Assembly: GCF_003253995.1 (NCBI RefSeq)
Contig: NZ_QKZL01000020.1
Location: forward strand, 30,021-68,616
Source of the DNA: Palleronia aestuarii
Lineage (GTDB): Bacteria; Pseudomonadota; Alphaproteobacteria; Rhodobacterales; Rhodobacteraceae
Reading direction: 5' to 3'
Length of the DNA stretch: 38,596 nucleotides
Shown here one piece after another: positions 7,660-15,280 of this stretch. How positions within the stretch are numbered: position 1 is the first letter of the stretch; every line of letters begins with the position of its first letter. The notes beneath the pieces were generated by a model. It did no database searches, was not told the DNA's origin, and saw only the letters and a program-made list of their open reading frames with translations. The position numbers and the translations under genes are program-made.

Positions 7660-9540
7660 CTACCAGACAATGTCATGCGTCTCGCCGGTGCTCACGTTGA
7701 CGAAGCCCTGCGGCGCGGCTTCCGTCGGCGCTACGAGGACCCAGCGCCAAGGCGAACATGTCAGCGTTGCGAAGATCAATCGTTCGGGGAAGCCCGGCTC
7801 CCACCTTGGTCCGGGCGATTGCTCCCACATCCAGTTTACCTGCTCGGCTTCGGCATAGAGGTTCTGCATTTCTGCATCGAGTTCTTCGGCCGAGCGACAA
7901 GACATCAGGCCGCCGATTTCGTAGCGCACGGTTGCCGCAACAGCGCCCTCCCTCACGAGGACCCAACCACCCTGTTGTTCCTTCATCGTGTTCGCTGCGA
8001 GGGCCATTGCCTTATCGGACGATCCCACAACCCATAGGTTATGCTTGTCATGGGCTACCGTGCAGGCAAGCGCAGTGTCTTTCGTAGATGGACCGCAACC
8101 GCGCCAGAACATCTTGGACGTAAGGCCATTCCCGGAAAAGCGGTCCACCATGGCGAATTTCGTTATGTTCTGGGAATGATCCCGGAGCACTGCGCCATCT
8201 TCGACCGGGAGCTCTACGGTCTCGAAGTCGTCCTTCCAGTGGAACGGTCTGAGGATCGCGGCCGTCATCGTCTCGCGACCGGGGAGGGCTGCAATCGCGA
8301 AGTCGTCCGCTACGATTTCACGCTCGATCTTGACGGTCTTCACGGCCCAGTCTGGCCATTCGATGCGTGGAACCTCGGGCTTGTAAACCGAACCTTCTGA
8401 AATCTGCGTGCCGTCGGCCCATACCTCGGCGATGGAAAGTGATGCGACATCGTCGAGCAGCACCATGTCCGCGTATCGACCGGGCGACACCGATCCGACC
8501 CAAGGTGTCAGCCGCATGTGACGTGCAGGATTAATCGTAACACATTGGATGGCTATCTCGGGTGTCAGCCCCGCTTTCATTGCCGTTCGCACGTTGTGAT
8601 CGGATGCGCCGTACCGAAGCGTGTCCGACGCACTTCGATCGTCGGTCGTAAATGCTATCTGCGACCAGTCTTCCAGACCGATCTTGAAGAGGGCGGAAAT
8701 GATCTCTTGGGCATTGTAGGGACGGATTTCGACGAAAATGCCCCGACTGAGTTTCGCGATCACCTCTTCGGGTGTCTGGACCTCGTGGTCGGAGGCAAGC
8801 CCCGACGCTGCAAATGCACTGATCGAATGAGGATCGCGCAATCCGGCCCCATGGCCTTCGACCACACCGCGATGTTCGAAAGTCGCGCGGATCATTCCCC
8901 AGAGGCGATCATGGGAAGGATTGTTCCTGTCGTGGACCGCGGGCCAGTCCATCACCTCGTCGAGACCGGGCACCATCAAAGACTGCTGGAGAAACGACGA
9001 TTGCTCCTCGTAACCAAAATGTCCGCCACCCCATTCGTATCCAGTAGGTGGTACAGCTGATCCGGGAAGGGGAAAGATCTTCAGTGGCGATCCTTGCAGA
9101 CGGCTCTCCAACCAGAATTCCAGGTTCCGTTCGCCATTCACATTCGAAAATTCGTGGCTCGCCTCGCATGTCCACGTGTTGCCGCGCGGCAGGACGAGCG
9201 CGGCTTCCCATTCCGGCGTCAAATGAGAACTTTCGATATGCTTGTGAACCTCGCCGAACCCCGGGACGGCGGATAGGTACGATCGATCGACGGTCAGGCT
9301 GGTCCGACCGGGATAGGTGCCAGCATCTCCTATCCAGGCGATCCGCTTTCCGCGGACGACGACCTCCTGATCCTCCAGCCATCGTCGCGTGTGGACGTCC
9401 AGAAGCCGCCCTACGCGGATAGAGACATCGGCCTCTCGTTTTCCCAAGGCGACCTGAGTGAGGTCCTGACGGATTTTTATTTCGTCGAACGCTTCGATGC
9501 GAAGATCGGGCGGAATTTCTGTATCTTCGATTTTTGACAT
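7660..9540 (-). CDS. ade: Adenine deaminase (amidohydrolase superfamily)
   Basis: Adenine deaminase converts adenine to hypoxanthine and ammonia. This protein has 626 residues from the ATG at 9540 (630 from a TTG at 9552, which has a closer but weak GGAT). The amidohydrolase metal site begins with VPGFGEVHKHIESSHLTP. The family usually has GFIDAHVHIES, so HxH is kept while the preceding residues differ. EGHGAGL, ASDHE and the late Asp (TTDDRSASD) follow. The C-terminal adenine-deaminase domain shows ALACTVAHDKHNLWVVGSSD and GLMSCRSAEEL. It lies 77 to 89 bp downstream of a purine permease on the same strand, a typical uptake-and-deaminate pair. A deaminase for a modified adenine is an alternative. 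Confidence 0.85.
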   Translation of the reverse strand: MSKIEDTEIPPDLRIEAFDEIKIRQDLTQVALGKREADVSIRVGRLLDVHTRRWLEDQEVVVRGKRIAWIGDAGTYPGRTSLTVDRSYLSAVPGFGEVHKHIESSHLTPEWEAALVLPRGNTWTCEASHEFSNVNGERNLEFWLESRLQGSPLKIFPLPGSAVPPTGYEWGGGHFGYEEQSSFLQQSLMVPGLDEVMDWPAVHDRNNPSHDRLWGMIRATFEHRGVVEGHGAGLRDPHSISAFAASGLASDHEVQTPEEVIAKLSRGIFVEIRPYNAQEIISALFKIGLEDWSQIAFTTDDRSASDTLRYGASDHNVRTAMKAGLTPEIAIQCVTINPARHMRLTPWVGSVSPGRYADMVLLDDVASLSIAEVWADGTQISEGSVYKPEVPRIEWPDWAVKTVKIEREIVADDFAIAALPGRETMTAAILRPFHWKDDFETVELPVEDGAVLRDHSQNITKFAMVDRFSGNGLTSKMFWRGCGPSTKDTALACTVAHDKHNLWVVGSSDKAMALAANTMKEQQGGWVLVREGAVAATVRYEIGGLMSCRSAEELDAEMQNLYAEAEQVNWMWEQSPGPRWEPGFPERLIFATLTCSPWRWVLVAPTEAAPQGFVNVSTGETHDIVW

Positions 9541-9629
9541 TGGGTCAGTCAACTATCCGGTTGGAATTTTGCGGCAGGAACTATCCGGAAAGAACATGTC
9601 TTCACGGGTCTCGCAATCGAGGCGTCGTC

Positions 9630-10991
9630 TCAGATGCCTTGCGACAAGTAGATGAAGATCAGGAAGATGACGTCGAGACCGATCAGCATCGGCGTAACAT
9701 GTTCCCAGCGTCGGCGCGCGATCACGATCAGCGTGTAGACGAAGCATCCCATCGCGATCCCCATGATGAGGTTGGTCGTGGTGACCGTGATGAGCAGCGT
9801 CATGATCGGGGCGATGGCATTTTCCGGTTCCGTGACGTCGAGGTCACGGATGCCCTCCATCATGAGGACACCGACGAGCACCAGCGCGGGCGATGTCGCC
9901 TGGGCGGGAATTATCGCGACAAGGGGCCAGAGGAATAGAGACAGACAGAACAGTGCCGCTACCACGATGGCCGTCAGGCCAGTACGGCCGCCAGCTTCTA
10001 CGCCAGAGGCCGACTCGATGTACGTGGTGACCGTCGACGTACCGAGAGCGGAGCCGACGACGGTGGCGGCTGCGTCTGCCGTGAACGCTGCCCGCGCGTT
10101 CGGGATTTCCCCGCCTTCGGTCATCATGTTGCCGCGACGGGTCACACCGATCAGTGTGGCCGTCGAAGAGAAGAAGTCGGAGATGAAGAAGTAGAGAGTG
10201 ATCGGCAGCAACAGGAAGAAATTCGAGAAGAACTCGTTGAAATTAAAAGCCAGAAAGATGCTGCTCGGAAATATAGGGAAATCCAGGATTCGATCCGGGA
10301 TCGGGGTCACACTGTTGTCTGTCCCGGACGGCACGAAAAGGCCAATGAGTGTTAGGCCGATGATAGAGACCAGGAAAGCCGCGGGAATCTTCAAGGCGAT
10401 GAGCACCGGCGTGACGAGAAGTCCGAGGAACGTCAGAAGGACGGCCGGTCGGGACAGGTCTCCGAAACTGACACTGCCGTCACCAACGACGAGAATGCCT
10501 CCATTGCGCAGCCCGAGATAGGCAATGAAGAGACCTATACCGCATTGGATGCCGAGCCGGATTGCTTCCGGGAAGCCGCGCACAATCTGCTCCCGAGCCC
10601 GCGTCAGTGACAGGATGAGGAAGAGTGTGCCGGAAACGAGCACCATCGTCAGTGCGGTCTGATAGGAGACACCTAGCTGGATCACCACGATCTGGGCGAA
10701 CACGATGTTGCTGCCCATTCCGGGCGCGAGCGCGACAGGCAGGTTTGCTGTCAGAGCCATCACAAGGCAGCCGAAAATGGCGGCGAGGCCCGTCGTGATG
10801 ATGAGCTCCTGCCGATCCATCCCTGCAGCAGAGAGGATCGCCGGATTGACGGCCATGATGTAACTCATAGCCCCGAAGGTCGTGAGGCCCGCTATCACCT
10901 CGCGCGAAATAGTGGATCCAGACGACGTAAGACCGAAGTACCGATTGAGAACACCGTCCCTGTCGCTCCCAGCCGCGCTTTCGTTGACCAT
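9630..10991 (-). CDS. AzgA-type NCS2 purine permease
   Basis: This 453-residue membrane protein belongs to the AzgA branch of the nucleobase-cation symporter 2 family (adenine, guanine and hypoxanthine uptake with protons). Recognisable parts are REVIAGLTTFGAMSYIMAVN at the first membrane segments, ALAPGMGSNIVF, GIQCGIGLFIAYLGLRNGG and the signature GTSTVTTYIESASGVEAGGR. Hydrophobic stretches fit the 12-14 helices of the family. The ATG is preceded by GGGACGGGAT. It is the first gene of a two-gene operon with the deaminase. A TGGTCCAAT sequence lies about 55 bp upstream. Confidence 0.9.
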   Translation of the reverse strand: MVNESAAGSDRDGVLNRYFGLTSSGSTISREVIAGLTTFGAMSYIMAVNPAILSAAGMDRQELIITTGLAAIFGCLVMALTANLPVALAPGMGSNIVFAQIVVIQLGVSYQTALTMVLVSGTLFLILSLTRAREQIVRGFPEAIRLGIQCGIGLFIAYLGLRNGGILVVGDGSVSFGDLSRPAVLLTFLGLLVTPVLIALKIPAAFLVSIIGLTLIGLFVPSGTDNSVTPIPDRILDFPIFPSSIFLAFNFNEFFSNFFLLLPITLYFFISDFFSSTATLIGVTRRGNMMTEGGEIPNARAAFTADAAATVVGSALGTSTVTTYIESASGVEAGGRTGLTAIVVAALFCLSLFLWPLVAIIPAQATSPALVLVGVLMMEGIRDLDVTEPENAIAPIMTLLITVTTTNLIMGIAMGCFVYTLIVIARRRWEHVTPMLIGLDVIFLIFIYLSQGI

Positions 10992-11043
10992 GGAAATCCC
11001 GTCCCCTTGAGTGATGGCCCCGGGTTTCGCCGGCGCCGATCCA

Positions 11044-11052
11044 ATTGGACCA
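11044..11052 (-). promoter_or_regulatory. TGGTCCAAT motif upstream of azgA
   Basis: On the minus strand this 9-mer matches the core of the TTTGGTCCAAYATTT sequences at 20495 and 35211. It lies 53 bp before the azgA start, within a larger ATCCAATTGGAC palindromic context. It may bind the same FadR-type regulator. A 9-base match alone is weak evidence. Confidence 0.3.
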
Positions 11053-11235
11053 GTAGCTCAGTCTATGTTTTCCCTTTAGGGTCCACCTTTGCTGCCGAAA
11101 GAGGCAGGAAATTTCCGAAGTGCCCCGATCCCGGCATGAAACCATTCCAGCCGGTCGAGCCGTCCATCCCTCAAAACGAGCAGACCATCGGATCGTAGGA
11201 TCACAGGCCTATGGATGGCTTATGCACCGAACAGA

Positions 11236-11265
11236 AACGGCGGGCCCGTCACCAAGCCCGCCGTT
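11236..11265 (-). terminator. Rho-independent terminator of the phasin gene
   Basis: A perfect 10-bp stem (AACGGCGGGC at 11236-11245 with GCCCGCCGTT at 11256-11265) closes a 10-base loop. On the minus strand it is followed by TTTCTGTT. It lies 44 bp after the phasin stop codon, as expected for that transcript. Confidence 0.8.
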
Positions 11266-11308
11266 CGTCTTTCCGTCGATCGGCCGGTCCGCAGACCGGC
11301 TGGTCGGT

Positions 11309-11740
11309 TCAGGCAGCCTTCTTCGCCGCGGGGCCGGCCTTGTCGGCGGCGCTCTCGGCGTTCGCCGTGGCTTGCTCGGCCATGTCCCGGCCGGCTTCGG
11401 AGGCCAGCTCGGCGGAGTTCTTGGCCGTCTCTTGCGTCACGCCGGCAAAGCTCTGCGCCGTGCGCATGAAGAGCTCCATCTGCTTCTGGAAGAATTCGTT
11501 GTAGGCTTGACCGTAGGCCGCCGGTTCATCCCGGACCTGGCCAAGCTCGTGCAGGTTCGACAGCGCTTCCTTCGACGTCTCGCTGAAGATCTCGGTCGAC
11601 CGGGTGCCGGTCTCGACCATCACCTGCGTCAGGCGCTCGTTCGAGTTCGCCATCGTGCGGAAGACGTTCTGGTAGCCCTGCGGGTCGAACAGGCTCTGGA
11701 TGTCGTTGGCGGCGGATTTGGTGCTTTGCTTCGTGGCCAT
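11309..11740 (-). CDS. Phasin family protein
   Basis: This is a 143-residue protein from the ATG at 11740, chosen because AGAAGGAGA precedes it and the upstream extension is unlike the family. Phasins coat polyhydroxyalkanoate granules. The chain is helical and amphipathic: DIQSLFDPQGYQNVFRTMAN, then NSNERLTQVMVETGTRSTEI and QAYNEFFQKQMELFMRTAQ. It ends in an Ala/Lys-rich tail (ADKAGPAAKKAA) like many alphaproteobacterial phasins. It is monocistronic with its own terminator. No PHA synthase is in the window. Confidence 0.85.
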   Translation of the reverse strand: MATKQSTKSAANDIQSLFDPQGYQNVFRTMANSNERLTQVMVETGTRSTEIFSETSKEALSNLHELGQVRDEPAAYGQAYNEFFQKQMELFMRTAQSFAGVTQETAKNSAELASEAGRDMAEQATANAESAADKAGPAAKKAA

Positions 11741-11892
11741 GTCGGGTCTCCTTCTGGAGTGTCGGTGTGTGTCTCGGGGCATGTCTTGCGCCGTTGACCC
11801 ATACCTAATGCCGCAGCGCAGCATTTAAACCGGGATACGCTGCACTGCGGCAAGAAAGTTTGTGCCGTGGAGAAGACCAGCGGTAGGCGAGG

Positions 11893-12688
11893 TCATGTTG
11901 ACAAATGGCGTAGCCAGAGGCGGATCGACGTGATGTCGACGAAGCCCAGGAAGCTCTCTGCACTCTTGTCGTATTGGGTTGCGACCCGGCGGGCATTCTT
12001 CAGTTTGTTGAAACAGCGCTCTATCAGGTTGTGCAGCCGATAGAGCGATCGTTCCACACCAACCCGCATCTTGCGGGATTTCGGCATAGGGATCACCGGT
12101 AAGGCATTGCGGTGTTCGACAGCTGTCCGGATGTGATCCGCATCATAGCCCCGATCGGCGAGCAAGACGCTCGGGGCGGGCATGTTGTCGGCCATCACCA
12201 GATCGAAGCTGCGGTAATCGGACGTTTGACCCGGCGTGATCTCGGTTCTCATGGGCAGGCAGCTCGGCATCGTCCTCGGACCGATGACGGACAATGCCTC
12301 GCCGTTAACGAGGAGGTGGAGCTTGGTCGTGAAACCACCACGAGAACGGCCGAGACCTTGGCGCGGAGTCCCCCTTTTGAGCCTGCTGCCTGATGGTGGG
12401 AGCGGATCACCGTACTATCGATCATTTGGAGCGCGTCCGGCACGGCACCGCGGCGGTTCAGCGCTTCCATGATATCCTCCCAGAGGCCGGCCAGCGTCCA
12501 GCGCCGAAACTGCCGGTAGACGCTGGACCACTTGCCGAACTCTCACGGCAGGCCGCGCCACGGAGCCCCGGTCCGGGCGATCCAGAAGACGCCATCCAGA
12601 ACACGCCGGTGATTGCGGGTTTGCGCCCGTTCGAAGCGCGGGCGGCCAGGATGAAGGGCTCAAAAAAAGCCCACTCCTCGTCTGACAT
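11893..12688 (-). pseudogene. IS5-family transposase (DDE), multiply broken
   Basis: In order, the pieces are MSDEEWAFFEPFILAARASN, a one-base loss before FWIARTGAPWRGLP, a stop codon in place of a Glu-region codon (LP*EFGKWSS), MEALNRRGAVPDALQMIDST (first Asp), LLADRGYDADHIR (second Asp) and RCFNKLKNARRVATQYDKSA (Glu region). The carboxy end IRLWLRHLST is intact. A frame change occurs at AAAAGGGGG near 12370. Some IS5 elements use programmed slippage, but the other lesions show decay. A 36-base palindromic insert adds LSVIGPRTMPSC before LPMRTEITPG. Confidence 0.82.
12262..12302 (-). repeat. Palindromic mini-element, copy A (in IS5 transposase)
   Basis: On the minus strand the arms GGCATTGTCC and GGACGATGCC (12266-12298) pair with one G-T wobble around the loop GTCATCGGTCCGA. 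It adds 36 bases in frame, between the codons of NGEA and LPMRTEI, giving the extra residues LSVIGPRTMPSC. CGAG occurs on both sides of the hairpin, as in copy B. The expected uninterrupted protein is recalled from the family, not looked up. Confidence 0.72.
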
Positions 12689-12889
12689 CAGGTCTCATGC
12701 CAAAATGGTCTCCATCGCAGATACCAGCTTGGATCACGCCTTCCAGTCAGCGTGAATCCCTTCTTTCAACACAGCCTAGGCAACCATCAACGGCGATCTC
12801 ACAGGATGTAGGGCCTGGCCTTTGTCACCGGAATCGGTCGGTTTCGAGAAAGTCCCGTTAAGTCGCAGCCCCTTGCGGCTATACGGATA

Positions 12890-12907
12890 TAGACTAATGT
12901 TAGTCTA
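12890..12907. promoter_or_regulatory. Palindromic operator of the toxin-antitoxin locus
   Basis: TAGACTAA and TTAGTCTA form a perfect 8+2+8 palindrome directly before the GGAGGGG ribosome site of the antitoxin gene. Phd/YefM antitoxins repress their own operon from such sites. A TATAGA at 12888-12893 may be the -10 box, which the palindrome would cover. Confidence 0.65.
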
Positions 12908-12921
12908 GACCGGAGGGGTTC

Positions 12922-13158
12922 ATGCAGTTCAATATCCATGAAGCTAAGACGCAGTTCTCGAAGCTCGTTGCCGCGGTCGAAAAGGGTGAGACCGTTACGA
13001 TCTGCCGCAACGGGAAACCAGTGATCTCGTGCGTTCCGATCGTCCCGGCAAGTCCGTTTCCCTTCGGAGCCTGGAAATCGGTGCAGGACACCTCCGGTCC
13101 ATTGCATTACCTCGCCAATCCGACCGATGAGAGCTTGCTGAATGACATGGGGCTCTGA
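12922..13158 (+). CDS. Type II antitoxin, Phd/YefM family
   Basis: This 78-residue protein starts MQFNIHEAKTQFSKLVAAVE, the classic Phd/YefM N-terminus, followed by KGETVTICRNGKPV. This half binds DNA as a dimer. The C-terminal segment (FGAWKSVQDTSG...NDMGL) should wrap the toxin. GGAGGGG lies 6 bases before the ATG. Its stop codon shares one base with the toxin start, the usual coupled arrangement. The antitoxin frame is intact although the toxin frame is not. Confidence 0.88.
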   Translation: MQFNIHEAKTQFSKLVAAVEKGETVTICRNGKPVISCVPIVPASPFPFGAWKSVQDTSGPLHYLANPTDESLLNDMGL

Positions 13159-13547
13159 TGCTTCTCGATAAGCATGTGCTCGCTTGGTCGATGCTGGCAC
13201 CTGAGTACCTGTCCCGTGACGCCTACAATGCGCTGGCGTCTGCGACAGAGAGATGTGTAAGCGCAGCAAGTCTCTAAGAGATCACCTACAAGGCGATGCT
13301 TGGGAAATGGCCGGAAATTGCCGGGCTACTGTCTTTCAACCTGAATGCACGACTGCAATCTGACGGCTTCGAGGTCATTCCAACCACGGGTGCCATCATG
13401 GAATGCGCCGGGCGCTTCGACTGGGCGCACCGCGATCCGTTCGATCGGATCATAGTGGCCACTTCGATACAACGAGCTATGCCTGTTGTGTCGAAGGATG
13501 CCACCCTGGACGGGGTACCGGACCGCGGATTCCGTCGGCTCTGGTAG
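13158..13547 (+). pseudogene. PIN-domain (VapC-like) toxin with premature stop
   Basis: The frame encodes a 129-residue PIN ribonuclease if one codon is ignored. Visible acids are Asp4 (MLLDKHVLAW), Glu41 (SL*EITYKAM), the DPFD pair (WAHRDPFDRIIVATSI) and Asp in VSKDATLDGV. Codon 40 (13275-13277) is TAA where the family has Trp or Tyr (SxWEI). The toxin therefore stops after 39 residues, before most of the active site. A shorter restart at ATG 13296 would lack Asp4 and Glu41. It is either an inactivated toxin or a sequence error of one base. Confidence 0.82.
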
Positions 13548-13726
13548 GCCCGTTGCGTGAACCGCCCTGCGCCGCGCGGCGGGCTCGGGATTTCGATGGA
13601 TCGCCCAAGCCTGGCGCTTGGCTATGCTCGAGCCGCGCGAGAGGCCCGGCCGGGTCAAGTGGCTCGGACGGCACAGGGCATCGTCATGCCGGAGCGGCGA
13701 TGTGACGTGGCAGCTGATCTTGCAGT
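13548..13726. other. Gap without recognised gene
   Basis: The gap lies between the toxin remnant and the left end of the deleted IS6 element. I see no open frame with recognisable content, no RNA gene and no clear terminator. Confidence 0.4.
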
Positions 13727-14264
13727 GGCACCGTCGACTTAGTGGGCTAGCCGACCTCGCGGCGGCCGGATAGCCTTTGCGGATGACACCCAGGCGCGAC
13801 GCTTTCTACTCCGCCTACCGCTATCCGGCGGCGGTCATTGCCCATGACGTTTGGTTGTACTCCTGCTTCCCGCTGAGCTTGAGGATAGTCGAGGAAATGC
13901 TGGCCGAGCGCGGCATCGTGGTGAATTACGAGACGATCCGCCGATAGGGACGGAAGTTCGGCGGGGCGTACGCCGCCGAGATCCGTCGGCCTGAACAACC
14001 TTGCGGAGAGCGGTCACTAGTCGACCCGAACACGGTAGAGGATCATGAAGCGCTTTAAGTCATTTAGACAGGCGCAGCGATTTTTCTCTACCCACGATCA
14101 TGTCGCCAATCTCTTAACGACGCCCGCAACCGCCACCGCCGATCAACGCCGAGAAACGAAGCGACAAGCTCACGTCGTCTGGAAGAATATTGCGCGGGTT
14201 CCTGTCGCCTGACCCATCGACCCAAAGCGCCCACCTTACGTTGAGAGCGAAAGTTGACGGTGCC
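13727..14264 (+). mobile_element. Internally deleted IS6-family element, copy 2 (538 bp)
   Basis: The ends GGCACCGTCGACTT (13727) and, complemented from 14264, GGCACCGTCAACTT match at 13 of 14 bases. Inside, the plus strand carries an IS6 transposase N-terminus from ATG 13783 (AYRYPAAVIAHDVWLYSCFP, then AERGIVVNYETIRR, a TAG stop, GRKFG). From about 14046 it carries the C-terminal MKRFKSFRQAQRFFSTHDHV. The DDE core is absent. No 8-bp target duplication is evident. It differs in sequence from the 6733 element, yet has nearly the same length and the same kind of deletion. Confidence 0.78.
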
Positions 14265-14448
14265 AAACTGCTGCTTCCACCGCGCACTCATCCCGCCTTC
14301 GTCTAAGCTTGGTCCCGGTGGCATCGAGAGCACCAAGCCCCCGCCGCAATCAACTGTCGAGGGACACTGCTCAATGCGCAACTGTAGTACTAGGCTTGCC
14401 GTTACTGATGACGATGACCTTGGCCCCGACCCATTCAACTCACCGTAA
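14265..14448. other. Gap without recognised gene
   Basis: This gap separates the IS6 remnant from the stop codon of the GntR gene. The short frames on either strand are not recognised. No terminator hairpin was found for the regulator transcript. Confidence 0.4.
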
Positions 14449-15228
14449 TCATGGGGTCTGATGCTCTTCGGAGGCGGGAGGTTCACTACGTCGCGAGGGA
14501 TCTCCATGTCTCGCGGAGACCGTGTTGATATATGCGGTCAGATGCCGCTCCATGCGCTTCCGGGCCAGAGGTTCGTTGCGTGCCCGGACCGCTTCGAGGA
14601 TCGCTTCGTGCGCGGTCTTGGCGGCCTTTCGCATCTCCGCGGTCGTTGCTTGCTGATAGCCGGACGTCTCGAAGATCGGGTCGGATATCGCTTCCATCAA
14701 AGTGTACAAGAGGTCGTTGTGGCTGGCGGCGGCGATGGCGAGATGCCAGTCGAGATTGAGGCGCTTGTAGTGGCTGATATCCTCTTCCGCTAGGAAGGCC
14801 GCATGAATCTCCTCTATATGCGCAAGGTCCGCCTCCGTACGGTTCGCTGCGGTGCGGCCCGCGAGGAACGGCTCCACGGCAAGGCGGCAGTCGAAGAGGG
14901 AGGCCAGGTCGATCTCCCGGCTGCGGACGTAGAGTTGCAGCGGCCGTGCCACGGCGTCGCGCCCGACCTGCCGCACTGTCGATCCACCCGCCCGTCCCGG
15001 TCGGGTCGTGATGAGTCCCTCGACCTCGAGAAGCCTCAACGCATCGCGCACGGAGGTGCGGCTGATGCCCGAACTATGAACCAGGTCGCGTTCCGCCGGT
15101 AGCAGTTCGCCGGGCTGGTACTGCCCGTTCAGGATCAGGGAGCGAAGCTGTTCGGCGAGGATGTCGGAGGCTTTCGGCACGTTGATATGCGTGATGCGTG
15201 CCGGGTCCGATCGTGAACTTTTCGTCAT
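14449..15228 (-). CDS. GntR-family regulator, FadR/FCD subfamily
   Basis: This 259-residue protein is read from the ATG at 15228; longer in-frame starts overlap the divergent gene. The winged helix has GELLPAERDLVHSSGISRTS then VRDALRLLEVEGLITTRPGR. The FCD domain has SLFDCRLAVEPFLAG, NLDWHLAIAAASHNDL, AKTAHEAILEAV and MERHLTAYIN, which hold the Asp and three His ligands. It is divergent from a class III CoA-transferase with a 52-bp gap and probably controls it. It may also control the neighbouring hyu and acd operons. The start has no strong ribosome site. Confidence 0.85.
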   Translation of the reverse strand: MTKSSRSDPARITHINVPKASDILAEQLRSLILNGQYQPGELLPAERDLVHSSGISRTSVRDALRLLEVEGLITTRPGRAGGSTVRQVGRDAVARPLQLYVRSREIDLASLFDCRLAVEPFLAGRTAANRTEADLAHIEEIHAAFLAEEDISHYKRLNLDWHLAIAAASHNDLLYTLMEAISDPIFETSGYQQATTAEMRKAAKTAHEAILEAVRARNEPLARKRMERHLTAYINTVSARHGDPSRRSEPPASEEHQTP

Positions 15229-15280
15229 ACCGGTTATTGCACTTTCTGATGGAGGGACGCTCGAATATATAAAGATCGAA

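Larger units (their letters stand above)
11890..12776 (-). mobile_element. Decayed IS5-family (IS427-like) insertion sequence
   Basis: The probable ends are AGGTCATGTTGACAAATGG at the left and, complemented, GGCTGTGTTGAAAGAAGGG at the right (about 12776), which share the TGTTGA block. The interior is one transposase gene on the minus strand broken into three frames. The element lies between the phasin gene and a toxin-antitoxin locus. Confidence 0.75.

Noticed and set aside
11030-11110. TAGCTCAGTC, resembling a tRNA D-arm, upstream of azgA
   Set aside because: No acceptor, anticodon or T arms can be folded around it, and no GGTTCGA-like T loop lies at the right distance.
12347-12385. AAAAGGGGG run in the IS5 transposase as a programmed frameshift site
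   Set aside because: Some IS5 elements do slip at such runs, but this gene also has a one-base loss, a stop codon and an insert, so decay is the simpler reading.
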